64,000 nucleotides of DNA from Methylococcales bacterium (GCA_028712795.1 JAQTPT010000004.1:1-64000), one strand, 5' to 3'; shown: positions 29,960-38,738, counted from the stretch's first letter. Notes: a model not told the origin generated them from the sequence alone. Program-made: numbers and translations.

Positions 29960-30778
29960 CTAGAAGAAGCGCAGCGGAACGATCAGGTTGCTCCAGAGCC
30001 GTGTGTCGAGTCCGCCGTAGTTGGCCTCGCTGAACTCGGTGGTAACCTTGGCCTGGAGGGTGAGCGGGCCGAAATCGTAGCCGACCAGCGAGCCGATTGC
30101 CATTTGACTTTGTTTCTTGTAGCCTTTATAGGGGCTCGTGGTATCGGTCGAGCCGTATCCGACGATGCCGAGCTGCCATTTGCCGAGGGATTTCATGGCA
30201 GTGAGGTCGAGGTTGAACCATTGGTGGTCGCCACCGGGCACGGAGGCGTCGGGGCCATAGGGGATGCCGTACTGGGTGTACGCGGAGAAGGTCCAGCCGT
30301 CGATGGCGTAAGTCAAGGCGCCGCCGAAGCGGTTGGTGCCGCGATCACCGATCAAGGCTTTGGTGAGCTCGTTCTTCACCGGGTAATAGGTGGCGCCGAT
30401 GATCGAAGCGGAGAGTTGCGGCGTGATGTGCCAGCCGAGGCCGTAGATGGTTTCGGGGTAATACCAGTCGCCGAATCCTGAGCCGCCATGCACGCCGACG
30501 TTAACCGCAGGCGCGCTGACCCCGAGCAGCACCCGTCCTCCAGCAATCGTCCACGGCGTCGACCAGAGCAATATCGGTATATCGACCGTTGTGTCGATGC
30601 GGGGGCTGCTTTGCCGCACGCCGTAGTTGAGAAAGTTGACGAAATAGACGCCTTGCGGCAGCGGGGGGCCGAGCGCAATGCCGCTGGTTTCGCCGGGTTG
30701 CTGGATTGAACCGGCCAATACCGACTGCGTTGCGACGATTCCGGCGGCGCACAGGCCAAACCGTGCGATACGTGGCAT
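29960..30778 (-). CDS. Outer-membrane transporter-like protein (MetA-pathway/SphA type)
   Basis: A protein of 272 residues with signal peptide MPRIARFGLCAAGIVATQSV ending near LAG. The rest is rich in amphipathic beta strands ending in aromatic residues (FGDWYYPETIYGLGWHITPQ, WTFSAYTQYGIPYG) and terminates VPLRFF, a C-terminal Phe typical of outer-membrane barrels. This fits the putative phenol-degradation MetA/transporter family (PF13557). ATG at 30778 is used because the signal peptide starts there and AAGGA precedes it; a longer frame from 30964 adds 62 unlikely residues. GC content is clearly above that of neighbouring genes, suggesting recent transfer. The substrate is unknown. Confidence 0.7.
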   Translation of the reverse strand: MPRIARFGLCAAGIVATQSVLAGSIQQPGETSGIALGPPLPQGVYFVNFLNYGVRQSSPRIDTTVDIPILLWSTPWTIAGGRVLLGVSAPAVNVGVHGGSGFGDWYYPETIYGLGWHITPQLSASIIGATYYPVKNELTKALIGDRGTNRFGGALTYAIDGWTFSAYTQYGIPYGPDASVPGGDHQWFNLDLTAMKSLGKWQLGIVGYGSTDTTSPYKGYKKQSQMAIGSLVGYDFGPLTLQAKVTTEFSEANYGGLDTRLWSNLIVPLRFF

Positions 30779-31640
30779 ATCTATAGAGTCCTTCCCGCAA
30801 CTTGCGTTTGTTGTGGACATTCGACGAGGCGGAGTAATGCATGTCTCCTCAGTACCGCCGCATTGCAGTCGCGGTAACGGACCGTTGCGGGTACTGAGTT
30901 TCCGACGCACGCCTTTTAGCTGCGTCCGGAAATTAAATCTATAGGGTGGTTTCAAATTTTGCATAATTTCCGTTTTTTGCGCCGAATTAGTAATAAGAAA
31001 GTTTCCGTATTTTTACTATAAAACCTGTGTTGGCACAATAAGTTTGTGATCAGCAAGGGTTTTCCTTTCTGTTTATCATCCAAACTATGTCGATAGCACA
31101 TTTGTAAAAATCCTCATGTTCTATTGACTAATAACCGGGCTGAGCAGGATTTGAGAATGTCCAAGGTGAGGCAAAAAAGGTCCGGTTGCTTCAGAACAGA
31201 ATCTTATGCGCTGGTTTATTGACGAATATCGAACTATCTACAAACGATGGCGAACAAAGGTTATAACCCGCTTATTGCTGTTCAAATGGTTCTGGCTGTT
31301 CAATTAGATTCACTGTCCGGCGAGTAGTTACGCCCTGACAATTACAAATTTCAATAAAGACCGCTGCCGAATTCGCACTGGACACCGTCCCGGGAACATC
31401 GCCCGACTGCGCAACTTCGTCGTCCTCATCAAATCCAAAGGTGCTGTCTGTGTGGCACAAAAAATACGCGAATTAGTCCAAAAAACGTGGCTGATTTTTG
31501 ATTACCTGAAGATGACGGAAAATTCTTGCGCTGCTAAGCGCTATTGAGTAGGTGGAGAACAAATTTGCCGTGCTCAACGCCGTAAGGAACTTTCATGAAA
31601 TTTTGACCCATCCGACTCTCTCCGAAAGGGGGAAATATTT
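30779..31640. other. Intergenic region, no clear gene
   Basis: About 860 bases. A minus-strand open stretch at 31272-31460 gives an acidic 60-residue peptide (FGFDEDDEVAQSGDVPGTVS) without a recognised family or ribosome binding site; it may be noise or a remnant. Otherwise nothing is recognised. Confidence 0.35.
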
Positions 31641-32993
31641 CTAAGTTACAACATTGCGCAAAGTAACGAATTCTTCAGCAGCGGTTGGGTGTATCCCAAT
31701 AGTGGAGTCAAAAACAGCTTTAGTCGCTCCGGCTCGAATGGCAACCGCCATGCCCTGGATTATTTCAGGCGCATCAGGCCCTATCATGTGTAAACCTACA
31801 ACCTGGTCAGTGCTGCGCACCACGATCATCTTCATCAGGGTTTTTTCATCCAAACCGGAAAGGGCGCTTTTCATCGGGGTGAAACGGGTTTTATAAATGT
31901 CGATATCGGGGAATTTTTCGCGTGCCTTAGCTTCAGTCAAGCCTACCGTACCAATAGCGGGTTGGCTAAAAACAGCCGTGGGAATATTGTCGTAATCGAC
32001 CGGCTGCGCATGAATGGTATACAGTTTATTCACCAGGGTCATACCCTCTGCTATGGCTACCGGCGTCAGGTTGACGCGATTAGTCACATCACCCAGCGCA
32101 TAGATTGACGGCACGTTTGTTTGATAGTCACTATTGACTTTAATTGCTTGTTCGTTGTCCAGGCCAATGCCAAGCTTTTCCAGCCCAAATCCACTTGAAT
32201 TGGGCGTTCTACCAGTGGCATACATGACGAGGTCCGTACTTACTTCGCTGCCATCCATAAGCTGGACTGCAAAGGCTTCTCCTTTGCTTTCTATCGCTTC
32301 AATATCGGTATTAAAACGAATGGTAATGCCTTTCCGGGTCATTTCCTCTCCCAGAAAATCACGAATATCTTCATCAAAACCACTGAGAAGTTTGTGCCCG
32401 CGATGACAAATGGTAGTGTTCACGCCAAGGCCATGAAGGATACTGGCAAATTCCACCGCGATATAACCACCTCCGGCAATAATGATCTGTTTCGGCAATT
32501 GATCAAGGAAAAACATATCATTCGAGGTGACGATGTGTTGCTTGCCGGGTATATCAGGGATAAAAGGCCAGCCGCCCGTTGCAATGAGTATGCGTTCGGC
32601 GCTGTACTGTTTGCCATCGACGGCGACCGTATGGCCGTCAAGCACTTGCGCCCTGCCAGTGATAACAGTGGCGCCGGATTGTTGCAGCCGGTTGTTGTAG
32701 AGCGCTTGCAGCCGCGCTATCTCCCGGTTTTTGTTTGCAATCAAGCTGGTCCAGTTGAATGTTGATTCGCCCACCGTCCAGCCAAAACCTGCTGCCGCAT
32801 CAAATTGATCCTGAAATTGGGCCGCATAAAAAAACAGTTTTTTGGGCACGCAACCCACATTAACGCAAGTGCCACCTAAATAACGCTGTTCGGCAATGGC
32901 CACTTTTACGCCATAACCCGAAGCCATATTTGCCGCGCGCACCCCTCCTGAACCAGCACCAATTACAAACAGGCCATAATCATATTGCATCAT
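31641..32993 (-). CDS. gor: Glutathione-disulfide reductase
   Basis: This flavoprotein reduces glutathione disulfide with NADPH. The 450-residue protein has the FAD-binding GAGSGGVRAA near the N-terminus and the redox-active pair in GGTCVNVGCVPKKLFF (Cys43 and Cys48). The NAD(P) domain has IAGGGYIAVEFASILHGLG followed by CHRGHKLL, with the arginine that favours NADPH. The second FAD motif is IYALGDVTNRVNLTPVAIAE, and HPTAAEE near the C-terminus provides the catalytic His-Glu of the dimer interface. It is followed by no gene in the same direction for 800 bases but preceded by a peroxiredoxin gene, so both probably serve peroxide defence. Confidence 0.96.
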   Translation of the reverse strand: MMQYDYGLFVIGAGSGGVRAANMASGYGVKVAIAEQRYLGGTCVNVGCVPKKLFFYAAQFQDQFDAAAGFGWTVGESTFNWTSLIANKNREIARLQALYNNRLQQSGATVITGRAQVLDGHTVAVDGKQYSAERILIATGGWPFIPDIPGKQHIVTSNDMFFLDQLPKQIIIAGGGYIAVEFASILHGLGVNTTICHRGHKLLSGFDEDIRDFLGEEMTRKGITIRFNTDIEAIESKGEAFAVQLMDGSEVSTDLVMYATGRTPNSSGFGLEKLGIGLDNEQAIKVNSDYQTNVPSIYALGDVTNRVNLTPVAIAEGMTLVNKLYTIHAQPVDYDNIPTAVFSQPAIGTVGLTEAKAREKFPDIDIYKTRFTPMKSALSGLDEKTLMKMIVVRSTDQVVGLHMIGPDAPEIIQGMAVAIRAGATKAVFDSTIGIHPTAAEEFVTLRNVVT

Positions 32994-33123
32994 TTAAGCT
33001 TCCCGTTTAAGTAAAAGGATTGGGGAGAAAAGCGTAAGAAAAAATATTGAGATTGCCTTACGTTTTCAGTTTTGGGTTTTGTAGAGATTAAGAGGAATAA
33101 AATTTAGGGTGATGCAGGCAGGG

Positions 33124-33651
33124 TCAATTCTTATGTTTTAAATAATCAAGCAGCGTATCAACATCGCTTACAGTAAATGGATCATCAGGGCAATTATCAA
33201 TCTGGCCAGGTTCGCTGAATAATTTGACTATCATTTTGTCCTTGACGACCATAGAATAGCGCCATGAACGACTGCCAAAACCAAGGTTCTCTTTTTTCAC
33301 CAGCATACCCATGGCCCGGGTAAAATCGCCATTTCCATCGGGCAGCATTTTTACAGTTGTGATGTCCAGATGCTTACTCCATTGAAACATGACAAAAGCG
33401 TCATTAACACTGAGGCAATATACTTCATCAACACCTTGATCAAGGAGCGCCTGATATTTGGCGGCATAACCAGGCAAGTGCTTGCTTGAGCAGGTAGGTG
33501 TATAAGCCCCGGGAAGAGCCAAAACAACAATTGTTTTGCTTTTAAAAATATCATCTGTGCTGACATCCTGCCAGCGAAAAGGATTGTCGCCACCGATACT
33601 TTCATCGCGAACGCGGGTTTTAAAAATTACATCAGGTACTGTTGAAATCAT
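33124..33651 (-). CDS. Peroxiredoxin (Prx5-like)
   Basis: A 175-residue thiol peroxidase of the Prx5/redoxin family. The peroxidatic Cys54 lies in PGAYTPTCSSKHLPGY, and EVYCLSVNDAFVMFQWSK and GFGSRSWRYSMVVKD are family hallmarks. In many gammaproteobacteria this domain is fused to glutaredoxin; here it ends after the peroxiredoxin domain, so reduction must come from a separate glutaredoxin or from glutathione. Glutathione reductase is encoded 130 bases downstream in the same direction, which supports glutathione as the electron source. ATG at 33651 is preceded by AGGAG. Confidence 0.92.
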   Translation of the reverse strand: MISTVPDVIFKTRVRDESIGGDNPFRWQDVSTDDIFKSKTIVVLALPGAYTPTCSSKHLPGYAAKYQALLDQGVDEVYCLSVNDAFVMFQWSKHLDITTVKMLPDGNGDFTRAMGMLVKKENLGFGSRSWRYSMVVKDKMIVKLFSEPGQIDNCPDDPFTVSDVDTLLDYLKHKN

Positions 33652-33884
33652 GTTGCAACTCCTTGGTTTGTCGATTATTAGTGCTTAAGTTGAGATGACG
33701 AAACTCCACACTGGGTTGAAGCGGGCGAAGCAGGACAGTCGAAGGCATTAGCGGCCGGGTGATTTTTGCTGATTTTTCGAGGAGGGTGCCCCGGAAAATC
33801 ATTGCAAAAATAGCGATTCCCCGCTAACGCCTTTCATCACGTTAAATAAAAGATGATCAGTAATCTGTCCAAGAATCTGGCCTG

Positions 33885-33965
33885 TTAATGATTGAACAAC
33901 AAATAAATAATAGCCAGAATGAACACCGGTACACCTAATAACCAGCCTAAAACATATTTACCCAT
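33885..33965 (-). CDS. Small single-helix membrane protein (26 aa)
   Basis: The minus strand reads MGKYVLGWLLGVPVFILAII then YLLFNH and a TAA. It is one membrane helix with a short basic start. A strong AGGGAGAT ribosome binding site lies about 7 bases before the ATG, which is the main evidence that it is a gene. Very small hydrophobic proteins of this type are common next to CsbD and DUF3309 genes. A weak match to the local palindromic site, GTGCGCTGCCACAC, lies 129 bases upstream at 34094. Confidence 0.6.
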   Translation of the reverse strand: MGKYVLGWLLGVPVFILAIIYLLFNH

Positions 33966-34286
33966 GACGCATCTCCCTAACTTGTTTGTATAGTAGAGGC
34001 CTATTCATTTGCTTTTGGTTTCTCCAGGATGCCGTTAAAATGCATTATGAGATAATTTATCCAAAAGTTTACTTAAAATGCTCTCTAGTGTTCGTGCGCT
34101 GCCACACGTTGATGATTAATTATTGGATCCGCCGGACTCAGGATTTTTAGACATAATTTTGAAAATCCCCCCATAAAAATATTTCTCTTTTGTTCCTCTG
34201 CAAAACATGCCCCATTGGAGGAAAGTTTGCAGGGAACCAGGGGGTATTCGGACAAATTTGCCTGCCCAATCCCGGTATTGCCGTTT
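33966..34286. other. Intergenic region with a weak regulatory-site match
   Basis: About 320 bases with no gene. GTGCGCTGCCACAC at 34094-34107 departs at two positions from the GTRCG-N4-CGNAC palindrome found elsewhere in this island and lies upstream of the 26-residue membrane protein gene. Confidence 0.35.
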
Positions 34287-34565
34287 TTATTTGCCTTTCT
34301 GAACATCCTGCTTGAGATCGCCATAGCCCGCTTGTATCTTACCCATATTTTTTTGAATATTGCCGTCCATTTCCATGCCTTTATCATCCAGTACCTTGCC
34401 GGTAACTTCCTTGACTGAGCCTTGGGCTTCTTTGACTCGGCCATTTACCTGGTCTTTATTGATAGGAGCCGCCTCTTGGCTTTCTACGGCGTAAACGCCA
34501 AACGAGCAGAATGCGAGAATAATAGTGGCACTTAAATGGGCAAGTTTCATGTTGGTATGTTTCAT
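34287..34565 (-). CDS. CsbD family protein with signal peptide
   Basis: A 92-residue protein. The first 25 residues (KLAHLSATIILAFCSFGVYA) form a Sec signal peptide, which is unusual because CsbD proteins are normally cytoplasmic and about 65 residues. The mature part is a complete CsbD domain: INKDQVNGRVKEAQGSVKEV followed by GKVLDDKGMEMDGNIQKNMG. CsbD is a stress-induced, poorly understood fold. ATG at 34565 is used because AAGGA lies 7 bases upstream; a TTG at 34580 would precede the site. A cytoplasmic-type CsbD gene lies just upstream, so the signal peptide sends a paralogue to the periplasm. Confidence 0.85.
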   Translation of the reverse strand: MKHTNMKLAHLSATIILAFCSFGVYAVESQEAAPINKDQVNGRVKEAQGSVKEVTGKVLDDKGMEMDGNIQKNMGKIQAGYGDLKQDVQKGK

Positions 34566-34662
34566 ATTAATGTCCTTCAAAAAATAGTTGAAAATATCTT
34601 GATGCCGCCGTGCAACCGGCCGGATTGTCCGGATTCGGCTGCACGGCTCAGCAACACTTGTT

Positions 34663-34839
34663 TTACTTGTCTTTCTTGATATCTTCCTTGAGCTTACCTA
34701 AGCCCGACTGAATCTTGCCAACATTTTTTTGAACATTTCCTTCCGTTTCCAGCGCGTCGTCGTCCAATATCACACCGGCGGCTTCTTTAACCTTGCCTTT
34801 GACTTCTTCGGCTTTGCCTTTTATTTGATCTTTGTTCAT
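34663..34839 (-). CDS. CsbD family stress protein
   Basis: A 58-residue CsbD domain protein: MNKDQIKGKAEEVKGKVKEA, then DDDALETEGNVQKNVGKIQS and a lysine-rich end. The start at 34839 follows AGGAG at 8 bases; a longer frame to 34869 would start before it. The cytoplasmic form shares its pattern with the secreted paralogue 97 bases downstream. A GTGCGGTAACGAAC palindrome is 107 bases upstream. Confidence 0.9.
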   Translation of the reverse strand: MNKDQIKGKAEEVKGKVKEAAGVILDDDALETEGNVQKNVGKIQSGLGKLKEDIKKDK

Positions 34840-34945
34840 AATTTTCTCCTCATGTGTTAGCCATGACAAGCCGCCATGACCAAAGCGTGGAATGATGTTT
34901 CCTACCGCTTGGTTAAGATAATACCCGCAAAGATGAACTCGATCC

Positions 34946-34959
34946 GTGCGGTAACGAAC
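34946..34959. promoter_or_regulatory. Candidate Crp/Fnr-type operator (5-4-5 palindrome)
   Basis: GTGCGGTAACGAAC fits GTRCG-N4-CGNAC and lies 107 bases upstream of the csbD gene ending at 34663. The same kind of site occurs at similar distance before another csbD gene (45542). Binding by the local Crp/Fnr protein is inference. Confidence 0.5.
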
Positions 34960-34992
34960 GTAAAGTGAAGGTTTAGTCAGGCTCGGCAGTTA

Positions 34993-35367
34993 TTAAAGGC
35001 TGGAAGTATTTCCGACGCGAACCAGCGGGAGTCCGCTCAACACCCCGAATACATTCAGTAACCACAGAACCACCAGGATTATAATGACGATATTTAATAT
35101 CTGTTTGATACGCCCCTCCATCGGAATGTAGTTGTTGACCAGCCATAGCAACAGTCCGACTATGACGAGGGTCACCAGCACCGAAAGCAGGGGGGCAGGA
35201 ATCACGCCCATGACGCCGACTGCGTTAAGTACCCATAGAATCACCATGATGACCACCACGGTGTTCAGTATTTGCTTGATGCGTCCCTCCATCGGAATGT
35301 AGTTGTTAACCAGCCACAGCAACAGGCCGACAACGACAAGAACGACCATTAACGAAATTATGTTCAT
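34993..35367 (-). CDS. Thivi_2564-type membrane protein, internally duplicated
   Basis: A 124-residue hydrophobic protein made of two nearly identical halves. Each half has a helix, the motif LLLWLVNNYIPMEGRIKQIL, and a second helix ending LWVLNAVGV or LWLLNVFGV. A normal Thivi_2564 family protein is about half this length, so this is a tandem fusion of two units, probably giving four membrane helices. The function of the family is unknown; it belongs to the small-membrane-protein group usual in CsbD-rich regions. The DNA of the two halves is also close in sequence, so the duplication is fairly recent. Confidence 0.8.
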   Translation of the reverse strand: MNIISLMVVLVVVGLLLWLVNNYIPMEGRIKQILNTVVVIMVILWVLNAVGVMGVIPAPLLSVLVTLVIVGLLLWLVNNYIPMEGRIKQILNIVIIILVVLWLLNVFGVLSGLPLVRVGNTSSL

Positions 35368-35512
35368 TATATTTCTCCTAAAATTAAAAAAATTGATTGG
35401 TGACTAAAAAACCTGACAGACCATCTCGCATGCCCCACATGCGCTGGTATCACGACTGCCCTCGGGTTGCATGGGTGAATCGGTTGAGTGTTAACGTATC
35501 TTCTGATACCTT

Positions 35513-35755
35513 TTAGAAAACAAACCAAAGCGCGGCAAGCGGTGCGATATTCAACAGGATGATCCCGATTTTATAAACGGTCATGCCGGCATAGTGAAAT
35601 GTATCGAATGTTTGAGCCGGGAATGTGAACCATCGTCTATGAAGGCGGTACATCCAGTCGTGGGCAAAGCAGAACATGCCAAACCAGACCAGAAGCATCG
35701 AATAGTTAAAGGCAAGACTGTAAAGCAAAATCTCTTTGAGGGTATCGGGGTTCAT
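35513..35755 (-). CDS. DUF6868 family small membrane protein
   Basis: An 80-residue protein with two membrane helices. It begins with an NPDTLKEILLYSLAFNYSML segment and has the family's HDWMYRLHRRWF motif between the helices, then FHYAGMTVYKIGIILLNIAP. I assign it to DUF6868 on this pattern. No function is known. It sits between the Thivi_2564-type protein and a secreted hypothetical protein, all on the minus strand. Confidence 0.7.
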   Translation of the reverse strand: MNPDTLKEILLYSLAFNYSMLLVWFGMFCFAHDWMYRLHRRWFTFPAQTFDTFHYAGMTVYKIGIILLNIAPLAALWFVF

Positions 35756-35855
35756 GGCGGTATCTCACATAAAGGGTATTTGCCCTGTTCAAAAGGATTT
35801 GAGTTGATAAATCGGGTAGAAAAAATTAAAAACATTTGGCGATCTCATTGATTCA

Positions 35856-36395
35856 TTAACAAAGCAAGACAAGCAAAATCAGTCCAGGAATTATGCCTAA
35901 AATTAAGCCAAGCACGATTGCGATGGTTTCACCCGTTGAGTAATCGCAACTCGCTTTACCGACGCTGACATGGGCTGCACGATCATTATCAAGCCCGGCG
36001 AGCATCATGCCGGAGAATTCATCGGCTACTTGTTCTTGGGAGGATGCGACTAAAATACGTGAGCGGGCATCGTTAAGCCAGGATTCGGCCAGACGAAGAT
36101 CATCGCTCAATGGCATGATGATGCGTGCATTTTTAAGTGCATCGATGGCTCCGTCAGTAGGTGTCAGCGCTATTGACCTTGCTTGGTTAACAGTTCCGGC
36201 CGCGGCGATTTCTTTCTTCAATTGCATGATTTCTTGGTGCTGTTCTGATCCTGATGAACAGGCAGATTTTATTAGACCCAAAGAGCCGGCCGAAGGCCAT
36301 ATATTCGCTGACGCTGTCTTCGATAGCGTGACAATAGATATTGAAATGAGTGCACTGAAAATTAATACGAATAAAATGCTCTTATTTTTAAACAT
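35856..36395 (-). CDS. Hypothetical protein with signal peptide and C-terminal membrane helix
   Basis: A protein of 179 residues. The N-terminus (ILFVLIFSALISISIVTLSK) is a signal peptide or anchor, the middle is helical (HQEIMQLKKEIAAAGTVNQA) and the C-terminus ends in a glycine-containing membrane helix (IVLGLILGIIPGLILLVLLC). I do not recognise a family. ATG at 36395 is chosen because GAGGA precedes it by 8 bases; the longer frame to 36467 adds 24 unlikely residues. A GTACGGTAGCACAC palindrome lies 167 bases upstream, between this gene and the divergent Crp/Fnr gene. Confidence 0.65.
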   Translation of the reverse strand: MFKNKSILFVLIFSALISISIVTLSKTASANIWPSAGSLGLIKSACSSGSEQHQEIMQLKKEIAAAGTVNQARSIALTPTDGAIDALKNARIIMPLSDDLRLAESWLNDARSRILVASSQEQVADEFSGMMLAGLDNDRAAHVSVGKASCDYSTGETIAIVLGLILGIIPGLILLVLLC

Positions 36396-36848
36396 AATCT
36401 TATTCCTCAATATTGGGCGCGGAAAAGCTTGCGGCTTGGAGCTTTTCTCTTCAGGCAATTTATGCACCCATTCGGACTAATATGAACTCCTAAATTTATA
36501 GGCTGGATTGAGCTGCGTCAAAAATTCATAATCACTTTAATCAAAAAGCCAGCGGCTGTCGGTACGGTAGCACACAAAACAGTTTATTGGATGTAAGCGC
36601 TATGGTGCGCCTGGAAACCTGTCAAAAAAAGCTGTTATAAAAGTTATCGACGGCTTATTTTACGGCGGCTAGATATTGAATAGGGGGGTAATTTTTTACC
36701 GTTGACTGCTACAATATCTATTCGCCTTGGCATAATGTGTTATCCTCTGATGACCACGTTATGTAAATACACACAAACCAGCTTTCAACCGTTTTTGTTC
36801 CACTGCCTTTTAAATTTTCATCCTATCTCTTACAGGCTCCACGGAATT
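36396..36848. promoter_or_regulatory. Divergent intergenic region with palindromic site
   Basis: About 450 bases between the minus-strand hypothetical gene and the plus-strand Crp/Fnr gene. It carries GTACGGTAGCACAC at 36562-36575, a member of the GTRCG-N4-CGNAC group with one departure, placed where it could act on both genes. Confidence 0.5.
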
Positions 36849-37607
36849 ATGGTCGCTATTATGACCCCCGATCAAAACCTTCTTCTCAACGCCCTGCCTG
36901 CGAAAATAACCGAGCGTATTTCCCCCCATCTGGAACTAATCTCCATGAAGCTCGGCGAAGTCGTTTACGAATCAGGCGACCCATTGCAACACGTTTATTT
37001 CCCGGCGACAGCTATCATCTCTTTGCACTGCATCACAGAGAACGGTGCATCAATCGAAATTGCGGGGGTGGGCAAAGAGGGCGTAGTCGGCATTGCCCTT
37101 TTCATGGGCGGTAACACCATGCCCAGCATGGCTACCGTCCATACCGCAGGCTTTGCTTACCGGCTGAAAAGGCAATTGATGATGGAAGAATTCAATCGTG
37201 CCGGGGGACGCCGTTCCGGCGCATTGCAAAAACTGATGCTGCTTTACATCCAGGCATTAATGACGCAAATTGCCCAAGCGGCGGTCTGCAATCGGCACCA
37301 TTCAATAGAGCAGCAACTGTGTCGCTGGCTGTTATTAACACTTGACCGATTGCCTTCGCAAGAGTTGATCGTGACTCAGGAATTGATTGCCAACATACTC
37401 GGCGTCCGCCGCGAAGGCATCACAGAGGCCGCCGGCAGATTGCAAGGGGCTGGTCTAATCAGTTACCGCCGTGGCCACATCACGGTTCTTGACCGGTCGG
37501 GATTGGAGACCCTCGCTTGTGAATGCTATCAAGTTGTCAAGAAGGAATTCCATCGCTTGCTCCCTCAAGCAGGAGCCATCCTGGCTTTTCAGAAAATAAA
37601 GCCTTAA
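36849..37607 (+). CDS. Crp/Fnr family transcriptional regulator
   Basis: A regulator of about 252 residues. The N-terminal cyclic-nucleotide-binding-type beta-roll has LISMKLGEVVYESGDPLQHV followed by YFPATAIISL and a GKEGVVGIALFMGG core. A long helix then leads to a C-terminal winged helix-turn-helix (VTQELIANILGVRREGITEA with GRLQGAGLISYRRGHI). There is no N-terminal cysteine cluster, so it is not an FNR-type iron-sulfur sensor; the ligand is unknown. ATG at 36849 (or 36861) is more credible than an upstream start at 36702. A perfect GTGCGCTAACGCAC site begins at the base after its stop, and another lies in its upstream region. Confidence 0.88.
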   Translation: MVAIMTPDQNLLLNALPAKITERISPHLELISMKLGEVVYESGDPLQHVYFPATAIISLHCITENGASIEIAGVGKEGVVGIALFMGGNTMPSMATVHTAGFAYRLKRQLMMEEFNRAGGRRSGALQKLMLLYIQALMTQIAQAAVCNRHHSIEQQLCRWLLLTLDRLPSQELIVTQELIANILGVRREGITEAAGRLQGAGLISYRRGHITVLDRSGLETLACECYQVVKKEFHRLLPQAGAILAFQKIKP

Positions 37608-37621
37608 GTGCGCTAACGCAC
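37608..37621. promoter_or_regulatory. Candidate Crp/Fnr-type operator
   Basis: GTGCGCTAACGCAC, a perfect GTGCG-N4-CGCAC palindrome, starts directly after the Crp/Fnr stop codon and lies 155 bases before the CHASE3 sensor gene. About 50 bases around it recur at 50625-50680, before the intact hybrid kinase, so both modules carry the same upstream region. Confidence 0.55.
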
Positions 37622-37775
37622 AGAGAACGGCTGAATTACCTGCTAAGGTGGAATGCGCTTACAGAAGTTTGTCCACGGACTCAATTTATCTGTTCGGCAC
37701 CTTCAAGCAAAAGACTTCTCGCCTCCAAGGCGTGACAATTTTCCAGGCTACAAACAATTTGCATAACGGCAGTCC

Positions 37776-38726
37776 ATGTCCGACGTTCAAGATTACACCT
37801 CAATTAATAACGATGCTGACATTGCCCGAGATGATTTTTCTTTGAAGGCCAGGCTAAGTCTTGCGGCTTTATTCCTTGCGGCGATACTCATGGTCGCGCT
37901 GGTAGCGGGGGTATCGTTCAGGGCCTTCAGGCAAATCGAAGTGGCGACCGGGACTCGCAAGCATATCTCCACTTTGATTACCCAAGCGGACGCTTTAATA
38001 TCGGAACTGACAGAGGCTGAAACCGGCCAGCGCGGCTATTTACTGACCGGTGACAAAGCCTTTCTGGATTCATATTGGGTGGCGAGTGATAATATCAAGG
38101 GCAATTTGGAAGAATTGCGTCAACTTAACTTTAACCCCGCGGCTCAAAAACATTTGGATGGTTTGCCGCCGTTGGTGAATGCCAAATTGGCCGAATTGGC
38201 GCAGACCATTGAGTTGCGCCGCAACCATAATATGGATACCGTATTAGAGATTGTTGCCGGTGGCAAAGGGGAGCGGCTAATGGATTCCATTCGTACCGGG
38301 ATGAGTGGCTTCATTCATGTATTGGAAAACTCGCAGGGGCAGAATAATGTTGAGTTGCAATCGAATATGCGCAATATGTTTGCCATCATTGTATCCGCCA
38401 GCCTGTTTACGCTGCTTTTCGCAATTTTGTTCGCCTTGTTAATCTATCGCAAGGCAGGGCAACGGCTAAAGGATTTGGTGCATTTTGAAACGCTACCGGC
38501 TGCCGTTTACCCGACCGATGCTGAGGGCCTCCTTACTTATTTTAATCCGTTTACAATTGAACTCACCGGCCGTGTTCCGAATCTGGGAGTCGATCATTGG
38601 TGTGTAAGCTGGAAGATTTTCAGTCCGAGTGGCAATTCTCTGTCTTTCGACCAATCTCCGATGGCCATCACGCTAAAGGAGGGTAAGGCGATCCGGGACG
38701 ACGTCTTTGCGGAATGCCGGCATTAG
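37776..38726 (+). pseudogene. CHASE3-PAS sensor, hybrid kinase with internal deletion
   Basis: The protein begins as a hybrid sensor kinase: one membrane helix (about 30-50), a periplasmic CHASE3 domain (LTEAETGQRGYLLTGDKAFL), a second helix (FTLLFAILFALLIYRKAGQR) and the start of a PAS domain (LPAAVYPTDAEGLLTYFNPF). It stops at residue 316. The histidine kinase core that should follow is absent, and the next DNA (38727-38963) encodes only the second half of a receiver domain. The sibling gene at 50840-52969 shows what is missing: HisKA, HATPase and the first half of REC. It is therefore a deletion product, perhaps still able to sense but not to signal. Confidence 0.75.
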
Positions 38727-38738
38727 TGGCTTCAGGCC

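Noticed and set aside
34085..34444. Minus-strand open frame overlapping the secreted CsbD gene
   Set aside because: It overlaps the CsbD gene in another frame; the CsbD frame has a recognised domain, signal peptide and ribosome binding site.
36702..36848. Upstream extension of the Crp/Fnr gene
   Set aside because: The added 49 residues are hydrophobic and cysteine-containing without family match; the start at 36849 gives the usual domain border.
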